Assembly (NCBI GenBank): GCA_946409675.1
Contig: CAMJXI010000077.1
Location: 1 to 5,534 of the forward strand
Length of the DNA stretch: 5,534 nt
Direction: 5' to 3'
Source of the DNA: an uncultured Lactobacillus sp.
GTDB taxonomy: Bacteria > Bacillota > Bacilli > Lactobacillales > Lactobacillaceae
The position numbers and the translations under genes are program-made. The first letter of the stretch is position 1; the number at the start of each line of letters is the position of its first letter. This document shows, piece by piece, positions 5,488 to 5,534 of this stretch. The notes beneath the pieces were generated by a model. That model had not been told where the DNA came from. It made no database searches and was given only the letters and a program-made list of their open reading frames with translations.

Positions 5488-5534
5488 AGATCGGAAGAGC
5501 GTCGTGTAGGGAAAGAGTGTAGATCTCGGTGGTC
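5488..5534 (+). other. Illumina P5-side adapter, not genomic
   Basis: All 47 bases match the reverse complement of the single-index TruSeq universal adapter (AGATCGGAAGAGCGTCGTGT... through ...ATCTCGGTGGTC). There is no i5 index insertion between AGTGT and AGATCT. The last genomic base is 5487, and the A at 5488 corresponds to the A-tail of library preparation. Confidence 0.98.

Noticed and set aside
1..5534. The whole contig as one adapter-flanked library molecule
   Set aside because: A 5.4-kb insert is far too long for standard Illumina clustering. The two adapters more likely come from different short read-through inserts.

Overview
The window is an assembled contig from a low-GC Gram-positive bacterium, most likely a member of the Lactobacillaceae. 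The evidence is the wording of AlaRS, IreB and MutS2, a T-box leader in front of alaS, strong AGGAG-type ribosome binding sites, and the gene order cshB - alaS - ireB(UPF0297) - ruvX - DUF1292 - cvpA - mutS2, which is familiar from lactobacilli and relatives. The genus cannot be fixed from this sequence alone. All genes are on the + strand. Both ends of the contig are untrimmed Illumina adapter (1-48 and 5488-5534), so only 49-5487 is genomic DNA.

Layout. 49-233 is the basic C-terminal tail of a DEAD-box RNA helicase, probably CshB. 241-463 holds a near-consensus sigma-A promoter and a compact alanine T-box riboswitch. Stem I, a GCU specifier, a probable Stem III, the antiterminator with its UGGU bulge, and a terminator stem running into a T-tract can all be traced. 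475-3117 is a full-length alaS. A short gap with an internal promoter follows. Then comes a tightly packed three-gene unit, ireB-ruvX-DUF1292 (3180-4197), whose genes overlap by one base at TAATG junctions and which ends in a strong intrinsic terminator with a GCAA loop. After a 132-bp AT-rich gap come cvpA (4330-4863), a weak hairpin with a T-run, and the first 195 codons of mutS2 (4903-5487), cut by the contig end.

How it works together. This is conserved core chromosome, not an accessory island. Translation supply (AlaRS, controlled by uncharged tRNA-Ala through the T-box) sits next to the alaS-ireB-ruvX-DUF1292 cluster and to the cvpA-mutS2 pair. No terminator separates alaS from ireB, so the cluster probably receives both T-box-controlled readthrough and its own constitutive transcription.

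No mobile element, CRISPR array, tRNA, rRNA or phage gene was seen, and I found no undescribed system. The points most worth a second look are the adapter contamination with its false protein ends, and the T-box architecture: Stem II appears to be absent, and the terminator stem encloses the antiterminator and competes with Stem III.
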